From Mastigamoeba balamuthi (taxonomy: Eukaryota; Evosea; Mastigamoebida; Mastigamoebidae): a stretch of 64,000 nucleotides of DNA. The stretch covers positions 389,084 through 453,083 of the forward strand of contig CACRSC010000010.1 of assembly GCA_902651635.1 (NCBI GenBank), written 5' to 3'. Numbering within the stretch: the stretch's first letter is position 1; the number at the start of each line of letters is the position of its first letter. The position numbers were made by a program, and so were the translations under genes. Positions 12,301 to 24,714 of this stretch are shown one piece after another. The notes under the pieces are model-generated. The model was not told where the DNA came from and searched no databases. It was given only the letters and a program-made list of their open reading frames with translations.

Positions 12301-15300
12301 TCGTACGGGGCTTGCTCCAAGTTCAACTGCCCCGCAGGCACAGTCGACGACGACTCCAACACATCGACGCCGTGTGTCAAGTGCAGCCCCGGGTCGTACG
12401 TCCCCGCGGGGTCCTACGGGCCATGCGAGTTGTTCCTGTGTGAAAACGGGTTCGTCGATTACGACAACGACCCTGCAACCATTTGCATCGCGAGGTGTCT
12501 TGTGTACGGCAATCCATTGGCATGCAACTCTTCGGCTGGGTGTGAGTGGTGTGGCGAGTACTGCTCAATGTGGGGGCTGTGCGGGAAACTGCTGGCTGGA
12601 CTGGCACCCAGGGCAGGGCTCGTGCTGTATTGGCCATTCGAGGGCTCTGACGCCTCCCAGAGGCTCGCGGACAGCTCGGGCTACGGCAGGAACGCGACAA
12701 TCAGCGAGAACTCTGTGGGGGTCAAATGGGAACACGGCCAAGTGGGTTCCTATGCTCTCAACGTTTCGCAGGAGTGGGTCATCAGCCAAGACGGAATTCT
12801 GTCGCAAGGCCCCTTCTGCACCACCCTCATTTCCGCACAGCTGGGGACGCTGGGCATCTCCAAAAACAAGCCGCTCTCGATGGCAATGTGGATGCGGCCC
12901 GTCTCTCCATGGAGGGCGTTGAGCGAGTGGATTATGTCGCTCAGCCCGAGCACACTCTCAGGGACTCGCGGAACACTGGTGCTCTCGATGGTGAACGACA
13001 GGCAGTTCACCTGGGCCTACGGCTCCGGTATCTCTGCCATCACGACTATCGCGAGCGAGGTGTGGGTCCACCTCGTGCTTGTGTACGATGGTGTCAACAT
13101 GGCCGTCTTCAAGAATGGGCAGCTCTCGGCTACCAGAACCCTCTCCGTTTATCTCGGCGATCAGCCCTTCCTGGTGGTCGGCAGGTCGCCCGGTGCTAGT
13201 ATTGGAATGGGGATCTGCTACAACGGGCTCATCGACGACCTGCGGGTTTACAACCGCAGCCTCACGGCGGCCGAGGTGTACAACGTGTTCCACGTGTTTT
13301 GCGGCCCGGGGCACTTTGTTCCGGTGGGGAGCAACAGCACCGCGTGCAGCGAGATGACGTGCCCCGAGGGGACGGTGGACCTCGACGCCGACAGCTCCAC
13401 GGAGTGCGTGCGATGCCCGCGGGGCCACTACGCGGCCGCCGGCAGTGTGGGCCTCTGCCGCGAGTGCCCGGTCGGGTTCAGCGACACCGACGAGAACTCG
13501 TCGACGCCCTGCCGCGACTGCGGCAGCGGGCACTACACGACAGCGACGGGGGTGTTCGGGCCCTGCGAGGCACTGGCGTGCCCCGCCGGGACGCAGGACG
13601 ACGACGAGGAGGTGACCACCCCGTGCGTCGTGTGCGGGCCTGGCCACTACTCTCCCGAGGGAGCCCACGGGCCCTGCGCGCTGTCGATGTGCCCGGCGGG
13701 GACGTCGGACAGCGACTCGGACCCCGCCACCCCCTGTGACTTCTGCGGCGCCGCGCACTACTCCCCAGCGGGCTCCGCGGGGCCCTGCGGTCTGTTCGTC
13801 TGCGCTGCCGGCAGCACGGACAACGACTCGGACCCGGCGACGCCCTGCGTGGCCTGCGGGAGGGGCCACTACGTCGGCCCCCTGGCAGCCGTGGCCTGTG
13901 CCTTCCTCGAGTGCGCGGCGGGGACGACAGACGCCGACCGGAACGCGAGCACGCCGTGCGAGACCTGCGGGCCCGGGACCGGGGTGGCCCACAGAGGGGC
14001 GTCCGGCCCGTGCTCCCTGTTCGCATGCGCCGCCGGCCAGACGGACGACGACAACACGTCGGCGACCCCGTGCGTCAGCTGCACCGCTGGCGCCTACACC
14101 GCGCCGGGCTCCGTCGGGCCCTGCAGCGCGTTCGAGTGCCCCGCCGGGTGGACCGACAACGACGCGAGCCCGTGGACGCCCTGCGTGCACTGCGGCCCAG
14201 GCGGGTACGTGCCCGCGGGGACCGCGGGAGCCTGCTCGCAGCGCCAGTGCGCCGACGGGACGACGGACAACGACAACGACTCGGCGACCCCGTGCGTCCC
14301 ATTCTGCTCGCGCATCACGGCGCAGACCGAGTGCGACGCCTCGCCGATCGGGTGCGACTGGTGCGGCAAGTACTGCGCGGTCAGGACGCAGTGCTCGTGC
14401 CAGCAGGTGGTCGACGAGCAGACGTGCGCCGGGTCGTACAACTGCACGTGGTGCGCGGCGCAGGCCGGGTGCTACACCGGCGCCTGCCCCGAGGCCAGCC
14501 CCGGCGCCGCCAAGGCCAAAGACACCGCGGCGATCGTGGGCGGGGCTGTCGGCGGCGGAGGGGGCGGGCTCCTGCTGCTGGCCGCCCTGGGGTGCGTGCT
14601 GGGGGCGCTGTGGCTGCGGCGCAGGCGGAGGCCCAAGTACTACGACCAGGTGGACGCGTCCGAGATCCTCATCGGGGACACCATCGGGCAGGGCAGCTTC
14701 GGCGTCGTCTACAGGGCCACGTGGCGCAACACCGAGGTGGCGGCCAAGGTGTTCGGCGTGCAGTCGGTGACGGCGGAGGAGATCGAGCAGTTCGAGAAGG
14801 AGGTCGACGTGATGCGGGCCCTGCGGCACCCCAACATCCTCCTCTTCATGTGCCACGCCAAGAGCGCCGACAGCTTCATCATCGTCACAGGTCCGCTGGG
14901 GGAACAAGGCACTCACTGCCTTTTGCCGGCTGACCCTTCGGGGGGGCGGGTGCGCGGCGCAGAGTACATGCCGACAGGGAGCCTCATGGAGCTGCTGGCG
15001 AACGAGGGCGCGGCGGTGCCGCTGAGGCTGAAGCTGTCGATCATGTCGGACATCGCGCGCGGGATGGCGTACCTGCACCAGAACGACCCGCCCATCCTCC
15101 ACCGCGACCTCAAGAGCAGCAACATCCTCGTGCGGGATCCACTTCCCCTTCCCCACCCCTTGCCGCTCGGCAAAACAAACCGCGCATCGCATGCAGCTGG
15201 ACTCGAACCTGCAAGCCAAGGTCAGCGACTTTGGCCTCGGCATGTTCTCGCACAAGGGCGACTCGCACAAGGACAGCGCGGCGGTGATCGGAACCATCTT

Positions 15301-17716
15301 CTGGACGGCCCCCGAGGTGCTGGGAGGCGCGGACTGCACCACCAAGAGCGACGTCTACTGTGCGCGGGCGGGCGAGGCCTGTTGCGCGAGCTGACCTCTG
15401 TGCGCGTGCGCCGTGCCGAGCAGCGTTCGCGGTGATCGTGTGGGAGATCATGACGAGGGAGGTGCCGTACGAGGAGCTCAACCCGCACACCGTGTCCCTT
15501 CGGGTCGTCAACGAGGGCCTGCGCCCCTCGTTGGAGGCGCGGAAGTTCCCTGGGCCGGTGCAGGAGCTCGTCGCCGTGTGCTGGACTGCCGCTCCCGAGT
15601 GAGAGAGCCCGCTCTTGTCCTCGGCCCCCTGTTGTGTGGCTGACCCTCCTCCTCCTCCTCCTCCTCCAGGTCGCGGCCCGAGTTCTGCGACATCAGCACC
15701 ACCGTCGATGCGCTCAGCAAGACCCTGCAGGAGGAGATTGTACGGCCCGAGCGAACGGCTCCGCTCCTGACACGCCGCCCGCGCGCCAGACGAGGGAGGA
15801 GGTGGAGCACGTGGCAGCGCCCTCGGGAGCAATCGCCCTGGTGTTCACGGACATCAAGGGCTCGGCGTCGCTGTGGGAGTGGAACGCGTCTCTCATGAAG
15901 TCGTCGCTGAAGCTGCACAACGACATCCTGAAGGAGTCCCTTGTGCGCCACAGGGGCTACCAGGTCAAGGCCGAGGGTGCGCATCCCCCGGGATCCCACC
16001 CCCGGTTCTGACCCGCGCCTCCACCCGCACAGGCGACGCGTTCATGCTGGCCTTTCAGTCGCCCCTCAACGCCCTCCTCTTCTGCCACGAGGTCCAGCAG
16101 GTCCTGCTGAGGGCCCCGTGGGACCCGGCGCTGCTCGCCCACGAGCACTGCGCCGAGGAGGTGACGGACTGCGTGCTCTCGTTCCGCGGGTTCCGCGTCC
16201 GCATGGGGATCCACTTCGGGCCCGTCGACGCCCACGCCGAGGGGCAGTCGACGGACTACAGCGGACCCACTGTCGGTGTCGCTGCCCGCGTCGCCGGCCT
16301 GGCCAGAGGAGGGCAGGTGCTCGTAAGCAGCGCGGCGAGGGCCGAGATCGAGAGGATGCTGAGGCCGGCAGAGGCGGAGAAGCTGGGCTCGCTGCTCACC
16401 CTCGAGGCCCTCGGGCCCTTCAGGCTTGGCGGACTGCCAGGGGAGATGGTCATCAGCGAGGCTGTGCTCAAGGGCTTCAACAGGAGGTTCGAGATGGCCG
16501 GCAGCACGTCCGCCACGTCGTCGGGCTCTGCCAACGCCTCCGGGCAGTCGGCCTGCCCGGCCACAGAAACGGACGTGCAGGACATGCTGCTCGAGATGAC
16601 GGAGAAGGGCAAGCACAAGCCGGACTGGGCAATCGACCCCTCGGAGGTGAAGATCACCAACACGCAGATCGGCAGAGGCAACTACGGGGCTGTGTACAAG
16701 GGGTGAGTCCTGCGTTGCTTGCCTTCACTGTGCTCTCTATCTTACCCCCCCTTCTCCTCCTCCTCGGCGGGCAGCGAGTACAAGGGGGATGTGGTGGCAG
16801 TGAAGAAGTTCTTCAACAAGAACGTGAGCAGCGTGGCAATGGCAGAGCTCAAGAGGCAGATCAGGGAGATCGCCCTGGTGTCAGGCCTCCGCCATCCCTC
16901 GGTTGTTCTTTTTGTGCGCGCAGTGCCCTCGCCTTTCGCTATCACCCCCAATTAATTGAGTGAACGCGCAGATGGGAGCCTCGATCGACCCGAGCAACAT
17001 GTTCATGTGCGACTGGCAGGCTCCACACTATTCCGAGTACTAACTAGTGAATTTAGTGTCACTGAGTGGATGGACGGCGGAAGTCTGAAGACCCTCGTCA
17101 CTGAGAACAGCATAGGGCAGAAGCAAGCAGTGGAGATCCTGTCCTCTGCGTGCCGTGGGATGGCGTACGTAGAGTCCCCGTCTCTTCTTGCCTGTTCACA
17201 CTTGCTGTGGGAGCAGTTACATCAATGCATCGGGGATCATTCACCGCGACCTAAAGGCAGCCAACATTCTGGTTAACTCGAAGATGGATGCCAAGATCAC
17301 CGGTACGTACTGATTTTTGCTTTCAACTGGGTGCTTTGTTCTCAACTCGTATTTTGCCGGCAGACTTTGGACTATCGGCTATCAAGAGTGCCAACAAGAC
17401 CATGACTATCTGCGGCACTGTGGCCTGGATGGCCCCGGAAATTCTGCAGCAGGGCCACTTCTCCGAGAAGAGCGATGTGTATGCATTTGGGATGGTGATG
17501 TACGAGGTTATAAGCCGCCACAACCCCTTCAATGGCATTCCTTTGATTTCTCTGGTGCCTCACATCATCAATGGCCAGAGACCTCCCATCCCAGAGAGCA
17601 CCAAGGGATTTACTTCCTCCTTTGTTAGCTTGATGAGCAAGGCGTGGCACTCAGAGCCCGATGAGAGGCCCACGTTCTCTGAAATGAGTGCAGAACTTGT
17701 CTCGCTACAGGTCTAA
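9334..17716 (+). CDS. Giant receptor: three LamG-like domains, Cys/Asp-rich repeats, TM, kinase - nucleotide cyclase - kinase
   Basis: This is a predicted type I receptor of about 2,510 residues. Exons: 9334-10144 (or 10138), 10270-11994, 12047-14890, 14963-15129, 15197-15359, 15424-15598, 15670-15739, 15790-15976, 16033-16702, 16775-16913, 16972-17006, 17057-17164, 17217-17302, 17364-17716; all phases agree. A signal peptide leads the protein. LamG/concanavalin-like domains lie near residues 30-265, 618-845 and 1035-1260 (GLLVHWSFDG, GLVLHWTFAG, GLVLYWPFEG). Between and after them are many ~37-residue repeats of the form CPAGT-x-DDDSD-x-STPC, similar to ephrin-receptor-like Cys repeats and possibly calcium-binding. 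After a Gly/Leu-rich membrane segment (~1675-1700), kinase 1 keeps AAKVF, LHRDLKSSN and SDFG, so it looks active. The class III cyclase keeps the first Asp (FTDIKGS), Lys (VKAEGD) and second Asp, but has Gly where catalytic Asn is expected (PTVGVAAR). Kinase 2 (AVKKFF, HRDLKAAN, DFGLS, GTVAWMAPE) looks active and TKL-like. No GATATC element is seen upstream. Confidence 0.9.
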
Positions 17717-18390
17717 CACTGATAACAACACGATCTTCTTTGTAAGACAGATTTTACATTCCATTCATCCATGCCACTTCACAATCATTCTGATGGAGCA
17801 GCTTCCTGTTTTCTAAAAATGGAAAACTGATTTGCTTCTGACTGTTTCGAGCTTAGTTTCATCATTTCACAAGGGCCTTTGTATAAGCTCTCTCCAATTG
17901 CCACTCCTCTGACCCCGCAAGGGGCATATTCCTCACTGGTTGTTTTAGGGTGAACAATGATACTGATTCTATAAATTCTTACAGTTCTTTTTTATTACGG
18001 AAAACCTCACAGACAGACTTGTTACGATGTTGCACACAACGCGGTCGTATGCTGAACTGGGTAGCTGGGTAGTAGTTGGTGAAGGATTGTGCCTTCTGAT
18101 TTGGTTGGTAGCTTAGGCTTTATGACAGGTGGGAAGAGTGTGAATCTGTATCCATCTCTACACAAAATCAACTTGAAATGACAATTACAACTTTGTTCCA
18201 TCTTCCACTACCAATTCACACTACAGAAAACTACTGAAATTTGATTTCACCTTCTTCTTCTACCAGTGAGAAAGAGGCCCCTTGCAGGGCTTCAGAAAAT
18301 CTACTGTACATAGCAGGAAAGAAGTGTCAGAAAGAAGAAAGAAGAGAACGTTGCCTTTGAACATACTTCTTATCAAATCCAAGTAAATGT

Positions 18391-18726
18391 ATGGCATCAT
18401 TGGGAACAACAGAGTTGGGAATGTCTGTGTTTACACCCGAAAGCTGGACTCCATCATGGAGTATCAAGGTACTTAACGAGCATCAGGAGGTTCTGCTTGA
18501 AAAGCAGTGTAAGGGAACTGGCCGTTCGTCCAGAACAACTTTCTGCACACAAAAGGGGATCCAAGTTGTGTTCAGGCCAGTTTACTCTTCTGATCTCATT
18601 CCAATAGAGACCCTCTGGGAAGAGGTGAACTTCTTAATGAGAGCAAACAGCATCATAAAGTACTTTTCATCCTTGTTAGGTTTCGATATGATACCTAGTT
18701 TCGGAAAATCGGAACACACATTTTAA
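18391..18726 (+). mobile_element. Decayed Tc1/mariner-type transposase fragment 1
   Basis: The 111-codon open stretch reads GTTELGMSVFT, then IKVLNEH, then KGIQVVFRPVYSSDLIP-IETLWEEV. This order matches the middle and end of the Tc1-family DDE domain (strand before the second Asp, then the P-x-YSPDLNPIE-x-LW motif with the catalytic acidic residue). The segment that should hold the second Asp (DNAPxHT) is degraded, and the expected first Asp and helix-turn-helix are not recognisable upstream. It is a fragment, not a functional gene. Confidence 0.7.
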
Positions 18727-19340
18727 AGTGATATTTAAAGACCTTGGTCTTCTATAATTGCTGGTACTTGATGTGATTAATGCAAGGCAGATGTCTGTTC
18801 AATTACCTTTATGTACTGGAAACAGAGGTTAAAACGAATTTTAAAAACTGTCAAAATTTGAAAAAGGAAAAATCGGAAAACAGCAAAAGTAACGAAAAAG
18901 AGAGAGCAATCAATCGTAAAGCTTTAGGATAAAAAGAATAGCGCCAAAAAAGAAGAAGGGAAAGTGGACTGAGCTGTTTCAAGTTGACAACATTCAAGAA
19001 AGAAAGAACCGAAAAATAATGCTTAGTTATTTATTGCTCAATCGCTGGCGATTGAAAAAAGAAATACAAATGAAGTTAAGAGAAACATGAAGAAGAAACA
19101 CAAAACCAATGGAAGAACAGGTTTCAATAACACTGAACAAAGGGAAAACAGATTTAAGTGAGACTGAGAATGAAACTGTTTCTCTATTATATCTTTCTCC
19201 TCTTGGTGTCAGGAGAGTGCACCTTGCCCAGTGCCTCATCTGCTTTCCCCTCCTTGGACTTGGCTGATTTCTTCCTTCTGCCCCTTGTACCACGCCTCCT
19301 GCCCTGGGTCATGGTTCGATGGCCTCTTCCTCACGGGGAC

Positions 19341-19465
19341 TGGATCTCTTTCTCTCCCTCTGCCTCTCCCTCTGCCTCTTCCTCTTCCTCTTCCTCTGCC
19401 TCTTCCTTAGTCTCATTCTCATTCTTGGCCTCGTCCTTGTCCTCCTTCTCTGAGGCTTCCTCCCC
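19341..19465. repeat. CTCTTC/CCTCTG pyrimidine microsatellite
   Basis: A run of imperfect hexamer-like CTCTTC, CCTCTG and CCTCTC units makes one strand almost purely pyrimidine. It produces spurious Ser-rich and Glu/Arg-rich reading frames on the two strands, which I do not treat as genes. Confidence 0.75.
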
Positions 19466-19562
19466 CCACTGGCCTGTTCTGCCTGCGGCTTGTTCTTTTT
19501 CATGCTCTCTGTGAAACAATGAGAGAAACAAAAATTGCAGTGCGTATGCTCTAAGAGCTTGG

Positions 19563-19868
19563 CTCCTTGCAGAGGACAATGATAGTAAGCATAGAAGTAA
19601 ATTGTGCTGCCAATGGAAGGATGACCATAATGTGCATTCTCTGCCCTGGCCAGCATGCAGCCCTGATTGTAGTGGTATTGAAAATGTTTGGGCCATTCTG
19701 AAGGCCAGGGTTAGTGAGTCAAACCCTCGTTCTCTGACTGCCTTGGTTCACTGTATTAGAAATGAGTGGAGACAACTCTCAGTGGAGTTTGCCCAAAAGT
19801 TGGTCAACTCAATGCCCTCTCGTTTACAGGCAGTTATTGAGGCAAAAGGAGATTATACAATATACTAA
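19563..19868 (+). mobile_element. Decayed Tc1/mariner-type transposase fragment 2 (C-terminal third)
   Basis: This is the better preserved of two Tc1-like fragments. It reads LLAEDNDSKHRSKLCCQW followed by LPWPACSPD-CSGIENVWAIL, NPRSLTALVHCIRNEW and LVNSMPSRLQAVIEAKGD, ending with a stop. These are the hallmarks of the Tc1 C-terminal DDE region: the DNDPKHTSK motif with the second catalytic Asp, then the SPDLNPIENLW motif with the third acidic residue, then the closing VxSMPxRLQAVIxAKG. No start codon or N-terminal domains are present, so it is a relic. It differs from fragment 1 too much to be a recent duplicate. Confidence 0.85.
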
Positions 19869-20090
19869 GATCAGTTTTTTCTGGGTAAGAATATTGTAAT
19901 AGGTGAAATGTATGGTAGAATTGAACATCGTTTTTAAATAGGGGACAGTTGGTAGTGATTTCTACTGTAGCACGCTGCCGACCTCATGTACACCCACAAA
20001 TGGCCTCTCGAGCGCTCTCAGAGTTGCTTGAGACTGCAGTCGCTGCTAAAGTTGCAACCTGTTTTCACCGTTGCCCACACATGTACTGCC

Positions 20091-23000
20091 TCAGAGTGCC
20101 TGCCTCTTCGAAGGGCGGCAGCCGTCTGGTCGCTGGCACCCGCAGTCGCACGCGGCCGCCCCCGGGCCCACTTGGGCGCCGCACGTGTCGCACGTCCACG
20201 CCGTCTCCTTATTTCCTTGGGGTGCCTCGCACTCCGGCGCACCCCGCACTCCTCCCGGCACCCCCTGCTCCTCTTCCGCCTGTTGTTGCTGCTGCTGCTG
20301 TTCTTGTGGCTGCCGCTGTTCCTGCTGCTGTTCCTGCTCGCCCCCTCGCCCCTCTGTCTCCTCCATCTCCAGGTCCTGCGCAGAGTGCCGCCCCGTGAGA
20401 ACCCAGCAGCTGATCGCTGCGGACGCACGCACGATGGGAGATGCCGCCGTCGCTGCCGCTGCCGCTGCTGCCGCTGCGGCGGCGGGGCGCGAGGAGAGCG
20501 CGGTGCCCTCGAATGCCTGCTCGCGCCTCTGCTGCGCGCTGGAGGCCACCGAGTCCTCGATGACGATCGCCGCGTCCGAAGGCACCTCGACGACCTCGAG
20601 GAACACCAGCCCGCGCTCCACGACGCCGCAGTCGTGCAGCGTGTCGTCGTCGGCCAGCACGCGCCCCTGCCACCGCAGCACCTGCTGGTACGGCGGCGGG
20701 CACCGCAGCTCGCCCTTGTAGTTGGCGAACAGGTGCAGCTTCAGCGCGTGCACGGCCCACGCGCTGCTCACGTCCTTGACCAGCACCTTCTTCATCTTGC
20801 CCTCCTTGGCCCCTCCCCCTCTCTGCCTCAGGTTGTAGTTGTGCAGGTCCGCCTCGGCCTGCGGCTGCGGCGCTGTCTGCTGTTGCTGCTCCTTGCCGTC
20901 GCCGCGGACGACATAGATCTGGCCGCTCTCGTAGGTGGTCTCCTTCTCTACGAGCTCCCGGCGGGCCTTGTCGGCGCACGACACGCAGCAGCCCGGGAGG
21001 ACCACGGCGGGCTTGTCGGGCTCCTTGACCCACTCGAACTCGCCCGCGACGCCGTAGCGCTCGGCGAGGCCCTTCCACTGCTGGTCCGAGCACAGGCGCA
21101 GGGGCTGGGCGTCCTGCTCGAGCGCCGCCGCGTGCGCGGGGTCCACAGCCAGCTTCCCGTGCTCGCAGACCAGCGCCTGGCAGCCCACCTTCCCGGGCCT
21201 CTGCGTGCTCTGCGCGTCCGTCACCCACTGCTTCCACGCCGCGTACCACTCGTCCGAGACCTTGAGCGCGGGCGTGAGAGAGGGAACGAGGGCGGAGAGG
21301 GGACTGGGGAACGCGCACGATGTGGAAGGCGCCGGGCTTGGTGAGCGGGTGGCAGACGGTGAGGAACTCGTTGAAGAGCTTCTTCTCCTCGGCCTTGAGC
21401 GGCTTCTGCTTGGCCCTCTCCATCTTCTCCTCGCTCTCCTCGATCTGGCACTGGGGACACGGCTCCTCCTTCCCCGGGCACAGCAGCGTGAGCGACGGCG
21501 CTTGCGCGGAGAAGAGAATGGGCGGGCTGCGGGGGCCACCTTGCCGTTGAAGAGGGGCTCGGCCTCGAACCCCTCGGCGACGAGGTACGAGAGGGCCTCG
21601 ACGGAGAGCAGCCGCCGCTGAGCCGCGTCAGTCACCAGCGCCCCGTGGTCGCACGTGATCGCCTCGGACATGTTGAACGTCTCGAGCTTGTCGGGCTTCT
21701 TCATCCATGCTGTAATGCCGAAGGGCAGCCACCGGTCAGAATTGACAAAACACGCGCAGAACCTCTGGCCAGTCAGCAACGGACACGGCAAAACGCCCAA
21801 AACACAAAAGCCGTACGAACGCGAAGTGTTCTCCGAGGAGATCGAACGAGATCACACGGGAGCTCAATTGAGCGGGGTAAACAGTGTCATACGCGGTGGA
21901 AAAGGAAATTGAACCAGGAGGGAAAGCAGCGCCAAACGCGTAGAAAACAGAAAGAAGCCCGCAGGCGAGCCCGCAGCGCACTCTGAAGCCAGTCGGAGGA
22001 GACCCAGACGGACTGCTCGGGCGAGGGGTTCTTGTCCTCGCTGATCATCGCCTTGACGCGCGCCCTCTCCTGATCGCCGCTGTCCGACTCGCGTATCCTC
22101 GCGCAGTGCTCGGCGACGCAGACGGCGCAGCTCGCGGTGCCCGCGCAGAGCTCCGGCCCGCCGCCGTACCGCCGCAGCAGCGCCTTCCACGCGGGCCCCG
22201 CCACGCACTTGACGGCCTCGGTGTGCTCGGGGCTGACCTTGCCGTGCGCGCAGAGCACTTTGCTGTTGTCGACGGGCCCCGGCGACGACTCGCCCGTGCA
22301 CAGGCGCTCCCACCACTCGGAGCTCAGCCAGTAGTACTCGCGCAGCGCCTCGCCGCACAGCGGGCGCTGCTGCGAGAGCTCCTCCGTCGCGCGCACGGCG
22401 GCGTCCTTGAGCTGCATGCGCTCGTCGTACTCGTCCTCGGCCGCCCTGCGCGCCGCCAGCGCCTCGCGCGCCGTCTCCTCGAAGACCTCGTTGGCCCTCG
22501 CGACCTCCGCCACGAGCTCCGGGGCCGGCGCGGGCTCCACGGCCGGCGTCCCGCGCCGCACGTAGATGAGCATGTACGCGCCCTTGGAGACGGCGCGCGC
22601 AGGGGGCTCGGGAGCGGCCTCGGGCTGCGACGGTTTTCTGTTGGCCTTGGACGGTTTCTTGCTGCGGGTCTCCTCGTCGCCGCTGTGGCCGATGCTGTCG
22701 AGCTGCAGGTCGCGGATGGCCGTGTCGTCGGCCTCGTACCACGGGCCCGCGTCGGGCTTGGCGTGGCAGACGTAGTGGCCGCCGCTGGCAGAGGGGCCCT
22801 TGTGGATCAGCACCGCCCGCAGGTCGTAGAGCAGCGGGCCCGGCGGGCGGTCGGCCACGTAGGGCGACATGTCGAGCTCGAACGGGAACGACACGGCGGT
22901 GCGCACCTTCTTGCGCGCCATCGTCTGCATGTCGTACTGGAACCTCAGCAGCTGCATGTTCAGTACCTGCGCAGGCGGGCGAGCGGGGGCAGATCCAATT

Positions 23001-24471
23001 GATATCAATACCTGGAATCCACGGAGATCTTTGGGGGGGGCGTGTGCGAGAGTGCGAGAGAGGGAGGGAATCGGACGGGTGGCAGCGACACGAGGGCGAT
23101 CTGCCGCGACGCGTCGCAGCGCCTGCCGCAACTGGAGCACAGGTACTGGTTGGACCCCGTGAGCTCCTCGGGTCGAATGTACTCGGCCACGCAGTCCTCG
23201 ACCCTTTCGGTCGTCTGTTCGAATGAGCGTCAAAAACGGGGGGATGCTGGAAGCACAGCACAGCAAACCCCGAAGAACCAGCCGGAAAAAAGGGGCAAGA
23301 ACCGCTGGGGCAAGCGGTGCAAGAAGGGCGCACATCAATGTTGATGTCGATCTCCCCAAAGGTGTTGACTACAGCCGAGACGCTTTGGCAACCCTTGCAA
23401 GTGGTCCTGTACTCAGACTTGCCCTGTTTGGCAAAAACAAAAAATGCGTGAGAAGCGAGCACCATGAGGGAACAGCAGGCAGCACCTGGAACAGGTCCGG
23501 TATCAGGGATGAGACCTTGGGATCCGTGCACGCCCGGTAGTGGTCCTCCAGATGCGAGACAAAGAGCCTCCAGATCCACACAGGCAGATATCAGCCCGAC
23601 GAGATTCAGATTCTCGGGTGCGGAGATATTTCCATACTTGTAGAATTCCTGCACGTCCTGCTGCAGACTGCGGTCGACCCTGAGCGAGAAGAACATGTCG
23701 GCCGGGTCCAGGCTCGGCTGCTTCGTCGCCTGCATCGCCACGAACAGTTTCTGCAGCTCGCTGCACAGCCTCTGCTCCTCCTCGCTCTGCCACCAATTTC
23801 TCGAACTCAGTGCCAAAACGAGCAAAGACCCCCACATCAGGTTTCCTGATTCCCCTGATTCCCCGGGGGCATTTTTGCCTGCTTCACGTCAGGGGATATG
23901 TCAGGCCGCCAATACAGATCAGGAATTCCCTGATTCCCGGGGCATTTGCCTGCGCCACGTCAGGCGCCAGGTGGAATGCCAGGCCGCCAACACAAAACAT
24001 CAGGAATCCTGATTCCCTTGCCTGCGCCACGTCAGGCGCCAGGGGGAAAATATCAGGCCCGCCACGCCAGCAACGCACAGAGCCCGGGGGCGGGCGCCAG
24101 CGGAAGACGCCGTCGCGGAAGGGCGTGAGGGCGTAGAGCGCCTGCAGCAGCGAGTTCATGTAGCACGTGGCGCCCTTGTTGACGAGCCCTGCGACGGGGC
24201 CGCTCCTGCAGGCCGCCGCGGCCGCGCAGTCGCCGGCGCCGACGGCCTCGTCGCGGGCGGGCGCGCGGAGGCCGCGCAGGCAGAGGACGTCGCTGGCGCA
24301 GTTGCCGCGCGGGTGCGTCTTCTTGGCGCAGGCGGCGCGGCCCTGGACGCCAAAGGCCAGCGCCACCACGCGCGGCGTCACGTCGCCGGGGCCCCCGACG
24401 GCGAGCGCCCAGGCGTTGGGCCGCTCGGCGGGCTTGGCCGGCGCCGCGCTGGACGGTTTCTTGCGTCCCAT
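20091..24471 (-). CDS. USP48: Ubiquitin carboxyl-terminal hydrolase 48-like (USP domain, DUSP domains, UBL, C-terminal zinc finger)
   Basis: A predicted deubiquitinating cysteine protease of 1,117 residues. Exons from the start: 24471-24079, 23786-23638, 23567-23486, 23423-23334, 23214-23077, 22966-21982, 21709-21545, 21500-21319, 21260-20091; the phases agree throughout. The catalytic Cys box (VNKGATCYMNSLLQALY, Cys ~103) and His box (AVLIHKGPSASGGHYVCH) are intact, and SLQQDVQEF and LVSLPPVLNMQLLRF match human USP48 in order. DUSP-like modules follow (YWLSSEWWERL, WVSSDWLQ, FHIVSDEWYAAWKQWV), each with a C-HG-K/L motif. A ubiquitin-like fold (LVKDVSSAWAVHALKL...VLADDDTL) and a Gln-rich linker precede a C-terminal WTCDTC...CDCGC zinc finger resembling a RanBP2-type finger, which I do not recall in human USP48. 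The intron between the seventh and eighth exons fits only a GC donor. Intron 1 carries tandem repeats. Two adjacent TATCTGGATT copies lie within 60 bp upstream of the ATG. Confidence 0.92.
23856..24062. repeat. Tandem repeat (~75-79 bp unit, about 2.7 copies) inside USP48 intron 1
   Basis: Copies start near 23856, 23931 and 24010. Each opens TGATTCCC, continues through TTGCCTGC...CACGTCAGG and, in the first two, ends GGCCGCCAA-ACA...ATCAGGAAT. The second and third copies are closer to each other than to the first. The array nearly fills the 292-nt first intron (23787-24078), the longest of the gene. Confidence 0.85.
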
Positions 24472-24714
24472 CTCGCCGGTTATTTGCGCACTGCCCCCGC
24501 GCCGGCTGAAATATCTGGATTCTGAAGTATCTGGATTCCGATATCGGGGCATGAAATCAAATGGCCCCGGGAGTGCGGCACCCACGTTGGATGAGAACTT
24601 CACACGCAGAGGAGTTGAGAAACTACGCGTCGTGGATTCTTGGGGAGGGAAAATCCAATTGACTCGCGACGCCATATGCGCCCTGGGAGATGGGCCAAAT
24701 CACAAAGCAGATCT
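24472..24714 (-). promoter_or_regulatory. USP48 upstream region with repeated TATCTGGATT element
   Basis: This 243-bp spacer lies between the stop codon of receptor 2 and the start of the USP48-like gene, both on the - strand. At 24509-24545 it contains two direct copies of TATCTGGATTC followed by GATATC, about 40-75 bp upstream of the ATG. It is the densest cluster of the element shared by many genes in the window. The promoter role is inferred. Confidence 0.55.

Larger units (their letters stand above)
17717..20090. other. AT-rich island carrying transposon remnants
   Basis: This 2.4-kb stretch between two convergent genes (receptor on +, USP48-like on -) is visibly AT-rich compared with everything around it. 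It contains no intact gene. Two decayed Tc1/mariner-type transposase fragments and a pyrimidine-rich microsatellite, listed separately, account for part of it. The remainder (about 17,720-18,390 and 18,730-19,340) is A-rich sequence with many stops in all frames and nothing I can identify. No terminal inverted repeats were found by eye. Confidence 0.75.

Noticed and set aside
17717-20090. Terminal inverted repeats bounding the Tc1-like relics
   Set aside because: I could not find matching inverted ends or TA duplications by eye; the elements appear too decayed.
23856-24062. Repeat array considered as a CRISPR-like locus
   Set aside because: The units are contiguous tandem repeats without unique spacers and lie in a spliceosomal intron of a eukaryotic gene.
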